A stretch of DNA of 49,497 nt from Devosia geojensis (GCF_000969415.1 NZ_JZEX01000109.1:1-49497), one strand, 5' to 3'; numbered from the stretch's first letter, positions 1 to 7,831 are shown. Translations and numbers: made by a program. The notes: generated by a model not told the origin, from the sequence alone.

Positions 1-420
1 GGATTGGCGGAACGGACGGCGCGGCTGCTCGGGACGGGCAAGGCCATCCTCTTCTGCGACTTTCTGACGGGGTTAGCCTGGCTGATGGTGGCGGTGACGC
101 CGCAGACGGGCCCGGTACTCTACGCACTCTGCGCCGCGCAGTTCGTCTATGGCATAGGGCTTGGCTTGCGCGGTCCCCTTGAGATGAGTTTCCGCAACGC
201 GGTGACGCCCTCGCGCTTGAGGGGACGAATGAACACGACGATCCGCTCGATAAACTGGGGCCTGATCGCGTTGGCGGCGCCGCTAGGGGGCTGGCTGGCG
301 CTGCAGTTCGGCGATCGCGCGGCGTTGACAATTGCGGGCGCAACGATGGTGGGGACGGGCACGGTTCTGCTGCTCTCGCGGTTCCGCGACGCCTCGATGC
401 CCGCTGACGCACCCGCCTGA
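1..420 (+). CDS. MFS transporter, C-terminal fragment (5' end outside window)
   Basis: The frame is open from the first base, so the gene starts before the window; about 139 C-terminal residues are visible. They contain three to four hydrophobic helices (around residues 15-55, 83-102 and 106-125), a charged loop with an SRLRGRMN segment like the cytoplasmic loop of major facilitator proteins, and a short polar tail. This matches the last helices of an MFS drug or metabolite exporter of the EntS/MFS_3 type. The substrate cannot be told from this half. It ends 75 bases before the convergent oxidoreductase gene, and I see no strong terminator between them. Confidence 0.7.
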   Translation, partial: GLAERTARLLGTGKAILFCDFLTGLAWLMVAVTPQTGPVLYALCAAQFVYGIGLGLRGPLEMSFRNAVTPSRLRGRMNTTIRSINWGLIALAAPLGGWLALQFGDRAALTIAGATMVGTGTVLLLSRFRDASMPADAPA

Positions 421-495
421 GGCGATGACGCTTGCCCGCAACTCTCCCGACCCGCCGCTCACCAACACCGCGGACAGGCGCCTCACCCCCCCGTG

Positions 496-1497
496 TTACC
501 GAACCTTGATCACAACCTTGCCCTTCGCGCGACCCGCGTCGACATAGGCCAAGGCCTCGTTGGCTTGTGTGAAGGGAAATATCTTGTCGACGGTGGCGCG
601 GACGGCGCCTGCATCGATAAGGGCAGAAATCTCTGCAAGTTGCCCGCCATTGGCCGACATCAGCAGGAAGGCGTAACGAACGCCGGCGCGCTTGGCGGCT
701 CTGCGTATCCCCGAACTGGCAAGCCTCAGCACGAGGCCGATCAAGGGGTTGAGCTTCTGGCGTCTTGCAAATGCAGGATCGGGTGGGCCCGAGATGGAAA
801 TCACGATGCCGCCCGGCTTGAGAATGCCGATGGATTTCTTGAGCGTTTCGTTGTCCTGACTGTTCAGCACGACATCGTAGCCCGACAGGATTTTCTCAAA
901 ATCCTGCGTGCGATAATCGATGGCGATATCGGCGCCCAGCGCCTGAACCAGCTCGATGTTCGCCGCGCTCGTGGTCGTCGCGACCACCGCTCCGAGATGC
1001 TTCGCGAGTTGGATGGCGAAGGTGCCGACGCCGCCTGATCCAGCCTGTATGAAGACCTTCTGGCCCTTCTTCACCTTGGCAATTTCGACCAGGGCCTGCC
1101 AGGCGGTGAGGCCAACCAGTGGGATGGACGCCGCTTCCTCCATGGTCAGGGATCCCGGCACGATCGCAACGTCGGCTTGGTCCACGGCGATCTTCTCGGC
1201 GAAGGCGCCGATGCGCCCGTCGCGTGGCCTGGCATAGACGGCCTCGCCTGCGCTGAAACGCGTGACGTTCGATCCCACCTGGACGATTGTCCCGGCCACG
1301 TCGTGTCCCAGCACGAATGGCGGGCGATACGGCAGGATGGGTTTGAATTCGCCGTCGCGTATCTTGCTGTCGAGCTGGTTCACGCCTGCGGCGTGCACCT
1401 GAATCAACACGTCATTGTCCTGGACCAAGGGATCGGCGACATCGCCGAAACGAAGGTTCGCGCGCTTGCCGTAGCTGTCGAGGATGAAGGCCTTCAC
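496..1497 (-). CDS. NADP-dependent MDR-family oxidoreductase (quinone oxidoreductase-like)
   Basis: This 333-residue protein has the normal length for the zinc-independent medium-chain dehydrogenase/reductase family. The N-terminal GroES-like domain carries the VHAAGVNQLDSKIRDG segment, and the Rossmann domain has the nucleotide motif AGSGGVGTFAIQLAKHLGA near residues 150-168. The cysteines that bind catalytic zinc in alcohol dehydrogenases are absent, so it should reduce quinones, enones or similar carbonyls using NADPH. The start is GTG, with GGAG about nine bases upstream. It follows the SDR gene by 17 bases on the same strand, so the two are probably cotranscribed under the divergent TetR regulator. 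Substrate unknown. Confidence 0.88.
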   Translation of the reverse strand: MKAFILDSYGKRANLRFGDVADPLVQDNDVLIQVHAAGVNQLDSKIRDGEFKPILPYRPPFVLGHDVAGTIVQVGSNVTRFSAGEAVYARPRDGRIGAFAEKIAVDQADVAIVPGSLTMEEAASIPLVGLTAWQALVEIAKVKKGQKVFIQAGSGGVGTFAIQLAKHLGAVVATTTSAANIELVQALGADIAIDYRTQDFEKILSGYDVVLNSQDNETLKKSIGILKPGGIVISISGPPDPAFARRQKLNPLIGLVLRLASSGIRRAAKRAGVRYAFLLMSANGGQLAEISALIDAGAVRATVDKIFPFTQANEALAYVDAGRAKGKVVIKVR

Positions 1498-1514
1498 AGG
1501 TATCGCTCCTCGGT

Positions 1515-2294
1515 TCAGGCCTTACTGCGGTAGCGTTCGGCTGGCGCAGCATTGGCCAGGCTTGGCGGCAGGGCGTGGCGGGCGGCCTGGAACGCGTCCC
1601 AAAGTCCGGCGTCGGCCAGCGGCGGGATTGTCACGGCCTCCTTCCGGTCGAAGCCCACCAGGGCGGCATCGACCAGATCGTCGACTTCCATGACGTTCTG
1701 GAGGGTCGCGACATCCACACCGGAGCGGGCCCAGATCGCGGTCCGCGTCGCGGCAGGCAGCACCGCCTGAACGTAGATGCCCCTGGGCCCGACTTCAGCG
1801 GCCAGTCCCTGCGAGAACGTCAGGATATAGGACTTTGTCGCGGAATAGATGCCGGGGAAATATTCCGGCAGCAGGGCAACCGCCGAGCCGATATTGACGA
1901 TGCTGCCTTCTCCCCGCTCCAGCATGCCTGCCACAGCGGCGGAAGCGAGCAATGTCGGAGCTGTGACGTTGAGCTGGACCAGCCATGCCAAGGCCTCGGG
2001 CTTTGCCGTGGCAAATGTCCCCGGCAGTGAATCACCGGCATTGTTGATCAGGAGATCTATCGGCGAGCCGGAACGGAGACGATCCGACACTGCGTTCAGC
2101 TGCGTTGCGTCGGTGAGATCTGCAGGCAGCACCTCCACCTTGACGGACCGGGAGGAGCGCAGCTCTTCGGCCAGGGCCTCAAGCTTGTCCGTTGAGCGTG
2201 CGACGAGGGTCAGGTCGTAGCCGCGTGCCACGAGACGGCGCGCATAGCTGGCGCCGATGCCGGCGGACGCGCCGGTGATGAGAGCTGTGGACAT
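1515..2294 (-). CDS. SDR family oxidoreductase
   Basis: A 259-residue short-chain dehydrogenase/reductase. It has the TGASAGIG cofactor motif at residues 6-13, NNAG near residue 83, and the catalytic YSATK motif (Tyr and Lys of YxxxK) near residue 149 with an upstream serine. I chose the ATG at 2294 because it places the GxxxGxG motif at the usual distance from the N terminus; an upstream in-frame ATG at 2333 would run through the operator region. The gene diverges from a TetR regulator, with two palindromic operators in between, and precedes the MDR gene. A role in reducing a toxic carbonyl is an inference from this context. Confidence 0.9.
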   Translation of the reverse strand: MSTALITGASAGIGASYARRLVARGYDLTLVARSTDKLEALAEELRSSRSVKVEVLPADLTDATQLNAVSDRLRSGSPIDLLINNAGDSLPGTFATAKPEALAWLVQLNVTAPTLLASAAVAGMLERGEGSIVNIGSAVALLPEYFPGIYSATKSYILTFSQGLAAEVGPRGIYVQAVLPAATRTAIWARSGVDVATLQNVMEVDDLVDAALVGFDRKEAVTIPPLADAGLWDAFQAARHALPPSLANAAPAERYRSKA

Positions 2295-2334
2295 GAGTGA
2301 ACCTGTTGAAGACTGAGATGATCGATGCCACATA

Positions 2335-2350
2335 GATGATGGTCATCATC
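2335..2350. promoter_or_regulatory. TetR operator, copy 1
   Basis: A perfect palindrome GATGATG-GT-CATCATC in the intergenic region between the SDR gene and the tetR gene. The half-site length and short spacer are typical for TetR-family operators. A second, nearly identical copy begins 26 bases further on. Confidence 0.7.
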
Positions 2351-2360
2351 CAGAAGTCAA

Positions 2361-2376
2361 GATGACGAACATCATC
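2361..2376. promoter_or_regulatory. TetR operator, copy 2
   Basis: GATGACG-AA-CATCATC is the same palindrome as at 2335-2350 with one mismatch in the left arm. The two centres are 26 bases apart. It lies 18 bases before the GTG start of tetR, so bound protein would block tetR and probably the divergent SDR promoter. Confidence 0.68.
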
Positions 2377-2393
2377 TAGATTGGAGTTTTTTC

Positions 2394-2933
2394 GTGGGGA
2401 CCAGCCAGCATCAAAAGGCTCAGAGCCGTGCAGCCATCATAACAGCGGCGTCGAGGTTGTTTCGGGAGCGCGGCGTCGAAGCCGTGAGTGTCGCTCAGAT
2501 CATGGACGCGGCGGGCATGACACATGGGGGCTTTCCCCGTCACTTCGCGAACAAGCAGGAGCTTGTGAACGAGGCGCTCGCATCAGCGGCCGACGAGCAG
2601 CGGGTCAGCAATGGCACGTCTTCAGGTGACTTCGAAACGTTCGCGAATGCCTACCTGACGCGGCAGCACCGGGACCATCCTGAGACCGGCTGCGTCTTCG
2701 CAGCGCTTGGCGGGGAAATTTCGCGGGCGCCCGCTGAAACCCGTCACGTTCTCAGCGAGCGGATACAGCGGCAGGTTGAGGCATTCGGCGACGACCCGGA
2801 CATGCAGGCAGCCGCTCTGGGGCGCTGGTCCACTCTCATAGGCGCCATGGTCCTGGCGCGCCTCGTGGAACCGGAGGACCTGTCGGATCAGATAATCGCC
2901 GCGGCCCGGAAGTTTGTCGGCTTGCCGGACTAG
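2394..2933 (+). CDS. TetR/AcrR family transcriptional regulator
   Basis: This 179-residue protein has an N-terminal helix-turn-helix: ITAASRLFRERGVEAVSVAQ, then a recognition helix around MTHGGFPRHFANKQELV (residues about 15-60). The C-terminal ligand-binding half is typical in size but not diagnostic of the effector. The start is GTG at 2394, supported by GGAG seven bases upstream; no ATG precedes the HTH. Two palindromic operators lie just upstream, so autoregulation and control of the divergent SDR-MDR pair is the natural reading. The inducer is unknown. Confidence 0.9.
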   Translation: MGTSQHQKAQSRAAIITAASRLFRERGVEAVSVAQIMDAAGMTHGGFPRHFANKQELVNEALASAADEQRVSNGTSSGDFETFANAYLTRQHRDHPETGCVFAALGGEISRAPAETRHVLSERIQRQVEAFGDDPDMQAAALGRWSTLIGAMVLARLVEPEDLSDQIIAAARKFVGLPD

Positions 2934-2981
2934 GTCAGCGCCTGAAGCGCGGCAACATCCTGGTTGCGCGTGAGCTGAGCG

Positions 2982-3863
2982 CTACTGCGAAAGGAAGGCC
3001 GTCGCGACCTCGGTGAGGAGCGGCGACTGGATCAGGCTGTAGTGCGTCGTGTTGGGAATGATGGCGAGCTGGCTGGCGGGGCGCTGGGAGCCGTCGAGCC
3101 CGGCGTCGCGCTGGCCGCCGCCGAGCAGCTTCCAGAACTCGACCATGTGCTCGGGCCGGATGGAATCCGCGTCCGCAAAGACCAGCAATGTCGGGGCCTC
3201 GATGGCCTTGATCCCCTCGCTCCAGTCACGTTCGACGAGGTTCATCTCGCCGCTCTTGCGCATCATCGTCTCCCAGTCGACGTCGGGGTAGAGCTGCGCG
3301 AGCGGCGAAGCGGCGATCTGGCTGCCGATGGCGGCCGCCATGCCCGGCATCTGCTCGAAGGCCTGCCGGACCTCGGGGTATTCGCCCTCGGTGCGGAAGG
3401 CGACGGAGACCGACACCAGCTTCTCGACCAGCTCCGGGTGCCGCATCGCAACGTGCAGCGCGACGGCGGCGCCGAGCGAATAGCCCATGACGCGCGCCTT
3501 GCCGATGCCGAGCCGCCGGAGCACGGCCGCGACGTCGTCGGCCATCAGCTCGGCGGACCAGGGCTCGTCGCTGTCCGTGCTGAAGCCGTGGCCGCGCATA
3601 TGGATGGCGATCACCTGGTGGGTCTTTGCCATCGCGGCGAGCGGCGCGCCGAACGTGTCGGACGGGTTGACGCCGCCATGCAGCAGCACCAGCGGCGGGC
3701 CGTCGCCGTGGATCTCGTAGTGGATTTCGGCGCCGCCGACCGGGACCTTGCCCGTGCTCGAGGGGGTGCTCATCGGATCGTCTCCTGCGGTTTGGGCAAT
3801 GACGGGTGCTGCGGCGAGGGCCGCAGCCACAAAGGCGAGGATCACGAGGGTGCGTCTCAGCAT
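2982..3863 (-). CDS. Secreted alpha/beta hydrolase
   Basis: This 293-residue protein begins with a Sec-type signal peptide (hydrophobic LVILAFVAAALAAAPVIA, cleavage near residue 23). An alpha/beta hydrolase fold follows: oxyanion loop LLHGGVNPSD, nucleophile elbow GYSLGA (Ser near residue 128), an acidic residue in FADADSIRPEHM, and a catalytic His in TTHYSL near the C terminus. The triad is therefore complete. It acts outside the cytoplasm. It is the last gene of the arsR-SRPBCC-hydrolase run, 17 bases after the SRPBCC gene. The substrate cannot be predicted; esterase or peroxidase-like activity are both possible in this fold. Confidence 0.85.
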   Translation of the reverse strand: MLRRTLVILAFVAAALAAAPVIAQTAGDDPMSTPSSTGKVPVGGAEIHYEIHGDGPPLVLLHGGVNPSDTFGAPLAAMAKTHQVIAIHMRGHGFSTDSDEPWSAELMADDVAAVLRRLGIGKARVMGYSLGAAVALHVAMRHPELVEKLVSVSVAFRTEGEYPEVRQAFEQMPGMAAAIGSQIAASPLAQLYPDVDWETMMRKSGEMNLVERDWSEGIKAIEAPTLLVFADADSIRPEHMVEFWKLLGGGQRDAGLDGSQRPASQLAIIPNTTHYSLIQSPLLTEVATAFLSQ

Positions 3864-3880
3864 GGTCGTTCCTCCTGCAA

Positions 3881-4369
3881 TCAGTACGTCGCGAGGTGCC
3901 GCTCAAGCTTGTCGAAAGCCTGGTTGGTGCCGAGGGCGAAGCCGCCCTTGATGGCGAAGTCGAGACCCGCGGCGCTCTCGAACTCGGCGCGCATGGTGAA
4001 GACCGTTTCGTTGCCGAGCGCTTCGAAGGTGAGGGTCGCGAGATATGTCGGCGGCGGGTTGTCGCGCCAGACTGCCGCGGCCGAGGGCAGCGGGTGGTAG
4101 ACGATGCGCTCGGGCGCAAGGATCTCGACGAACTGGTAGCGCACGGGAACCTCGGTGCCGTTCGGCGCCCGCATGGTGACGTGCCACTCGCCGCCGGCGT
4201 GGAAGTCGAGCTTGCTGATGGTGGAGGTGAAGTTTTCCGGCCCCCACCACTGGGCGAGCAGGTACGGGTCCTCGAAGGTGCGCCAGACGAGGCTGCGGGG
4301 CGCCTTGAGGCGCCGCGTGATGACGAGCTCGCGCTGTTCCACCGGGTGTTCCTGCGACTCTCGGGCCAT
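3881..4369 (-). CDS. SRPBCC (AHSA1-type) domain protein
   Basis: This 162-residue protein is a single START-like SRPBCC domain of the AHSA1 group. The landmarks are the N-terminal ITRRLKAPRSLVWRTFEDP, the characteristic LAQWWGPENF segment around residue 40, and the C-terminal helix with GTNQAFDKLERHLA. Such proteins form a hydrophobic ligand pocket; AHSA1-like members in bacteria are commonly encoded right after an ArsR-type regulator, as here (8-base gap). The ligand is unknown. The ATG at 4369 is the only sensible start before the conserved domain. Confidence 0.88.
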   Translation of the reverse strand: MARESQEHPVEQRELVITRRLKAPRSLVWRTFEDPYLLAQWWGPENFTSTISKLDFHAGGEWHVTMRAPNGTEVPVRYQFVEILAPERIVYHPLPSAAAVWRDNPPPTYLATLTFEALGNETVFTMRAEFESAAGLDFAIKGGFALGTNQAFDKLERHLATY

Positions 4370-4377
4370 GGCGCGCC

Positions 4378-4731
4378 TCAGTTCTTCCTGGCCGTCGGAT
4401 CGGCCGACTGCAGGCGCTCGAGCAGCCCGTCGAGCCGGTCGAGGCTCGTGTCCCAGAACCTTGCGAACTCCTCGATCCAGTCGACGACCTCGCGCAGCGG
4501 CTGCGCCTCGAGCCGGCAGGGCCGCAGCTGGGCGTTGCGGCCACGGCTGATGAGGCCGGCGCCTTCGAGGACCTTGAGGTGCTTGCAGACCGCCGGAATG
4601 CTCATATCGAACGGCGCCGCGAGCTCCTTGACCGACGCCTCCCCATCCATCAGCCGCATCAGGATGGCCCGGCGGGTGGGGTCGGCGATGGCCGAAAGGG
4701 TGAGGCTGAGCTGGTCGGTTTGCATGTCCAT
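4378..4731 (-). CDS. ArsR-type winged-helix transcriptional regulator
   Basis: This 117-residue protein has a winged helix spanning about residues 10-85: IADPTRRAILMRLMDGEASV, a recognition helix around DMSIPAVCKHLKVLEGAGL, and a wing with RGRNAQLR. No cysteine pair of the metal-sensing ArsR/SmtB type is visible, so it belongs to the non-metal group that precedes AHSA1-like genes. The start may be the ATG at 4731 or the second ATG at 4725. Two adjacent 16-bp operator copies lie directly upstream, indicating autoregulation of the operon. Confidence 0.9.
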   Translation of the reverse strand: MDMQTDQLSLTLSAIADPTRRAILMRLMDGEASVKELAAPFDMSIPAVCKHLKVLEGAGLISRGRNAQLRPCRLEAQPLREVVDWIEEFARFWDTSLDRLDGLLERLQSADPTARKN

Positions 4732-4733
4732 CC

Positions 4734-4765
4734 CTAACCGATTGGTTAGCTAACTGAATGGTTAG
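4734..4765. promoter_or_regulatory. Tandem ArsR operator
   Basis: Two head-to-tail 16-base inverted repeats abut each other: CTAACC-GATT-GGTTAG (4734-4749) and CTAAC-TGAATG-GTTAG (4750-4765). They start three bases upstream of the arsR start codon, within the leader or core promoter. The 16-base period puts two dimers about one and a half helical turns apart. Assignment to this ArsR protein is inferred from position. Confidence 0.7.
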
Positions 4766-5030
4766 TTACAGAAGGTAGAGGGGAGTGTCAAGGAGCCCGG
4801 GTGCCAGCAGCTGGCGTTCGGAACGACCGCTATCCACCCATCGGGACGTTGCCGCCAACAGCGCCTGTCGCGGTTCCCGCCGGTCGAGCGGTTCGGCGAA
4901 GCGCCACCCTCCCCCGCAAGACATGCCCGACGATTTTCGCGCCGCATGTCGAATCCGGTTTTTCCCACTCGTCGTCTAGTCGCAAAGGCATTTTCCATCG
5001 GCCCGGATAACGGGCCACAAGGAGGAAGAA

Positions 5031-5303
5031 ATGACGACGACGTTCGCTACCGAAACGACCACCCCCTTCGTCTCCCGCGCCGTCGAGGCCGTGGTCGAGG
5101 CTGTCCGCGCCCTCCACGCCCGCCGCACCCAGCGCCTGGCGCTCGCCGCGCTGATCGAGATGGATCCGGGCCGCCTCGACGATCTCGGCATCACCGTCCA
5201 GGACGTTCAGGACGCCATGCAGGCGCCGCAGGCCGGCCGGCATCTCGAAGCCCGCCGCACCGTGCGGGCCAACACCTGGACCGCCAAGGTTGTCGCGGCC
5301 TGA
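5031..5303 (+). CDS. DUF1127-like small protein
   Basis: This 90-residue protein has a strong Shine-Dalgarno AAGGAGG seven bases before its ATG. The middle segment RLALAALIEMDPGRLDDLGI is the DUF1127 signature (an Arg-rich helix, then D-x-x-L-x-D-L-G-I). The flanking parts are low-complexity and rich in Ala, Val and Arg. Short DUF1127 proteins in alphaproteobacteria have been linked to RNA turnover and phosphate or carbon regulation, but this one is longer than the roughly 50-residue type and its role is unknown. The 260 bases upstream (4771-5030) contain no gene I can support. A repeat element follows the stop codon. Confidence 0.8.
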   Translation: MTTTFATETTTPFVSRAVEAVVEAVRALHARRTQRLALAALIEMDPGRLDDLGITVQDVQDAMQAPQAGRHLEARRTVRANTWTAKVVAA

Positions 5304-5309
5304 CTTCGG

Positions 5310-5364
5310 CTGGGGCGTATCGAGATTCAGTCGCGCCGTCCGGCTGGATCTCGATACGCCCCAG
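5310..5364. repeat. 17-bp inverted repeat downstream of the DUF1127 gene
   Basis: CTGGGGCGTATCGAGAT (5310-5326) is matched by its exact reverse complement at 5348-5364, with a 21-base loop. It starts six bases after the stop codon. It has no T-run, so it looks like a palindromic interspersed element or mRNA-stabilising hairpin and not a classical terminator. Confidence 0.75.
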
Positions 5365-5370
5365 GCCGGC

Positions 5371-5468
5371 TCCCCTCCCCCTTGAGGGGAGGGGCAGGGG
5401 GTGGGGGTCCATCAGTGGACCACCGCACGCCCCCACCCTCGATCCCTCCCCCTTGAGGGAAAGGGAGG
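5371..5468. repeat. Interspersed repeat, family A (copy 1)
   Basis: A GC-rich element starting with a CCCCTCCCCC-TTGA-GGGGAGGGG hairpin, then a GGGGGTGGGGGTCCATCAG stretch, a mirrored CCCCCACCCTCGATC and a second TTGA hairpin. A near-identical copy begins at 49421. It lies between the convergent DUF1127 and lipoprotein genes. Confidence 0.8.
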
Positions 5469-5526
5469 CGATGGAGCCGCTCGTTCCACCACGCCCGACA
5501 AACCCAGTCCGGGCGCCCGGCCGCCG

Positions 5527-6327
5527 CTACTTGATCGCGATGACCTCGTTGTCCACCGGCAGCTTGCCGTAGCGAGACGGAAGCGGCGCACCCTCATGGG
5601 CGTAGCGGCCGGTCGGGTCGCCGCAGAAATCATGGCCGTTGGCGCGCTCGACGAAGCGGCCGAGGCGGGTGAGTTCGTAGTCCGTGCTCACCGACTGGGC
5701 ATGCGGGGTTTCGACCAGCAGGTGGTCGAGCGCGTAGTTGTAGGACTGGTACCGGTAGTTCAGCATGGCGACGAACCAGGCGATCGACTGGTCGTTCTCG
5801 GCTTTGCGCGCCCGCGCCTCGGCCGCGTCCTCCGGCCCCAGCCGCGAGAGCGCCGCCAGCGCCTCGGCCCGCTGCCGGTCGACCTCGACCACCGCGCAGA
5901 TCGCCGCGAACGTTGCCGGGATGGTGTCGATGTCGGCAAGGATATGCCGGCCGAGCGTTGCGTAGCGCACCGTCGAGGACTGGTAGTGCGTCTCGCGCAG
6001 CCATTTGTAATAGCGCTCGAGCCCGAAATTGCGCGAGCCGGCCGGCGTGATGCGGGTGCGCTGCAGCTCGGTCACGAAATCGAACGACCAGTCCTTGGCG
6101 TGCGGCGCAACGAGGAAGCGCCAGATGCGGTCGTGCATCAGCTTCTCCTCGTCCGTCTGGTTGAAGGCCGAGACCGGCTCGCCCCGCGCATTGGCCAGCG
6201 AGCGGCCGGCGGCGGGCATCGCCACGTCGTGCATGTAGCTCGGCGCCGCCCGCCCGAAATCCCCCACCGGGCGCGGCCCGCAGGCGGCGAGCGCCAGCAG
6301 CGCGATCGCGGCCATGCCCAGCCGCAT
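5527..6327 (-). CDS. Lipoprotein of unknown function
   Basis: Starting at the ATG at 6327, the protein has a short lipoprotein signal: MRLGMAAIALLALAAC with lipobox LAAC and Cys at residue 16. The mature part is helical and soluble, with conserved-looking segments YYKWLRETHYQSSTVRY and NYALDHLLVETPHAQSV. I do not recognise the family. An upstream in-frame ATG (6402) has a better ribosome site (GGAG) but would add 25 basic residues before the signal peptide and run through the preceding small gene, so I prefer 6327. That leaves a four-base gap to the small gene. Predicted location is anchored in the outer or inner membrane, facing the periplasm. Confidence 0.72.
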   Translation of the reverse strand: MRLGMAAIALLALAACGPRPVGDFGRAAPSYMHDVAMPAAGRSLANARGEPVSAFNQTDEEKLMHDRIWRFLVAPHAKDWSFDFVTELQRTRITPAGSRNFGLERYYKWLRETHYQSSTVRYATLGRHILADIDTIPATFAAICAVVEVDRQRAEALAALSRLGPEDAAEARARKAENDQSIAWFVAMLNYRYQSYNYALDHLLVETPHAQSVSTDYELTRLGRFVERANGHDFCGDPTGRYAHEGAPLPSRYGKLPVDNEVIAIK

Positions 6328-6331
6328 CCGC

Positions 6332-6499
6332 CTATCCGCGCCGGCGCCTCGGCTTGTCAGGATCGGAGCGCTGTGTCGACGAAGTAAGCCCGCCTCGCTC
6401 ATACCGCACTCCGGTAAAGATCACGATCTCGCCGCCGCCGGGCTTGGGACCCTTCGGGGCTACGCTGTTACGCCTGGTGAACGCGACAAGTTTGCCCAA
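6332..6499 (-). CDS. Small conserved protein (about 55 residues), rhizobial type
   Basis: A short frame that ends four bases before the lipoprotein start. Read from a TTG at 6499, which has an excellent Shine-Dalgarno (GGAGGA, five to six bases upstream), it gives 55 residues with the segment GGGEIVIFTGVRYER and a basic tail KPRRRRG. The EIVIFTGVRYER segment is one I associate with small uncharacterised rhizobial proteins. An upstream ATG at 6586 or 6571 would give a longer form without a comparable ribosome site. Function unknown. Cotranscription with the lipoprotein gene is likely. Confidence 0.55.
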   Translation of the reverse strand: MGKLVAFTRRNSVAPKGPKPGGGEIVIFTGVRYERGGLTSSTQRSDPDKPRRRRG

Positions 6500-6602
6500 C
6501 CTGTCCTCCGCTCGTTTCCGCCCCGTTCCCACGAGGGGGCAGGCATTCGGTTGAATCACGCGCGTATCCATTCGCGCCGGGGCCATTAAGAGTTCGTCAA
6601 GG

Positions 6603-6617
6603 TTAACAGTCTGCTAA
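6603..6617. promoter_or_regulatory. CtrA-like box upstream of the DUF2336 gene
   Basis: TTAA-CAGTCTG-CTAA matches the alphaproteobacterial CtrA consensus TTAA-N7-TTAA with one mismatch. It lies 54 bases before the DUF2336 start codon, a suitable distance for promoter control. The wider sequence also forms an imperfect palindrome GTTA...TAAC. A single short match can arise by chance. Confidence 0.3.
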
Positions 6618-6670
6618 CGAATCGGGGGCAAGAGTAGATTCGGCGCAATTGGGGTGCGTCGGCTCGGTCA

Positions 6671-7831
6671 ATGGTTTGGGAAATGCTTGGATTTCAGCCC
6701 TATGAGACGTTTCAGCTTCTGATCGACGGCGGCGGGGTGGATCGAACCAACACGCTGCTCATTGCGGCGTGCGATGCCTATGTGCGGCGCGGCAAGCCGA
6801 CGGTTCCCGAGATGGAACAGTTCGAAGTCCTGGCCGCCCGGCTCTTTCCGGCCGCCGGACCGCACGCGCGGGCCAAGGGCGCCGCGATCCTCGCGCGCGC
6901 CGAACTGCTCACCCCCGACCTCGAATCGCTGGTGGCCGCCTATCTCGGCGACGATCTCGTCGCCTGGCTCGGCACGGCCGAGAATCTTTCCGAGCGCACC
7001 ATGCTCGATCTCCTCTCCCGCCAGGACGCCGATGTCGCCGCCGCGCTCGCCGCGCGGCCGGACCCCACCAACATCGTTCTCGCCAAGCTCTTCCAGGTCA
7101 ATTCGCGCAAGGTCTACCGGGCGCTCGCCGCCAACACCTCCATTGCGCTGCGCGGCGCCTATCTCAGCGCGCTGGCCCGCTCGGCGCAGATGGACCACAT
7201 CGTTGCCGAAGAGCTCAGCACCCGCGCCGATTTCGATGCCGCCCTGCTCGCCCCCGCCTTCTTCGACCTCTCCGATGCGGCCCGCCTCAAGGTCATCCGC
7301 GCGTTCTCCAGCCGCGAGACCCCGGCCGCGCCCATCAAGCGCACCATCGAGCAGATCTCGGTCGCCAACGCCGAGCTGACCAAGGCGCTGATGAAGCTCT
7401 TCTCCGAGAACCGCCGGCCCGAGGTCACCCGCCTCTTCTCGCAGATCACCGGGCTCGACGAGGTGCGCTGCGGGCAGATCGCCCACGATACCAGCGGGGC
7501 CGCGCTCTTCGTCGTGCTGCGCGCCTTCGGCTGCAATGCCGAGGACGGGCTCAAGGTCCTCATCCACGCCACCTCGCACGACCAGGACCGCTCCAAGGCG
7601 CTCGCCGAGTTCGTCACGCTCTTCGGCACCATCCCGCAGGATTCGATGGCCTACCTGATGAGCGCCTGGCGCGGCGAGGTGAACCTGCTCGAGCTCGTGC
7701 GGCCCGAGTACCAGCCCTTCACGCAGGAGAGCAAGCGCACGCCCGTCGCCGCGCCCGCCCCCGCCCGCAACCCGGCCATCGACCAGGCGATCGAAGCCCT
7801 CGCCCGCATCGGCACCCGCCGGGCGGGATAG
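6671..7831 (+). CDS. DUF2336 domain protein
   Basis: This 386-residue all-helical protein matches the DUF2336 family of alphaproteobacteria: N-terminal VPEMEQFEVLAARLFP, repeated helical pairs around VAAALAARPDPTNIVLAKL, and the C-terminal half with RLFSQITGLDEVRCGQIAHD and FGCNAEDGLKVLIHA. No catalytic motif is visible. The family is found with motility and cell-cycle genes, but its biochemical role is not established. The start ATG at 6671 follows a weak ribosome site (GGGGTGCG). A CtrA-like box lies upstream. It converges on the DUF1491 gene, with 20 bases between stops. Confidence 0.85.
   Translation: MVWEMLGFQPYETFQLLIDGGGVDRTNTLLIAACDAYVRRGKPTVPEMEQFEVLAARLFPAAGPHARAKGAAILARAELLTPDLESLVAAYLGDDLVAWLGTAENLSERTMLDLLSRQDADVAAALAARPDPTNIVLAKLFQVNSRKVYRALAANTSIALRGAYLSALARSAQMDHIVAEELSTRADFDAALLAPAFFDLSDAARLKVIRAFSSRETPAAPIKRTIEQISVANAELTKALMKLFSENRRPEVTRLFSQITGLDEVRCGQIAHDTSGAALFVVLRAFGCNAEDGLKVLIHATSHDQDRSKALAEFVTLFGTIPQDSMAYLMSAWRGEVNLLELVRPEYQPFTQESKRTPVAAPAPARNPAIDQAIEALARIGTRRAG

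Noticed and set aside
2295..2333. Longer N terminus of the SDR protein (ATG at 2333)
   Set aside because: The extra residues are not typical for the family and the codon abuts the first TetR operator, leaving no room for a leader.
4771..5030. Possible short genes in the gap before the DUF1127 gene
   Set aside because: Short frames exist on both strands, but none has a ribosome site together with a protein-like sequence; the gap is taken as non-coding.
6328..6402. Longer N terminus of the lipoprotein starting at 6402
   Set aside because: It would place 25 basic residues before the lipoprotein signal and overlap the small gene at 6332-6499 in another frame, despite a good GGAG site.
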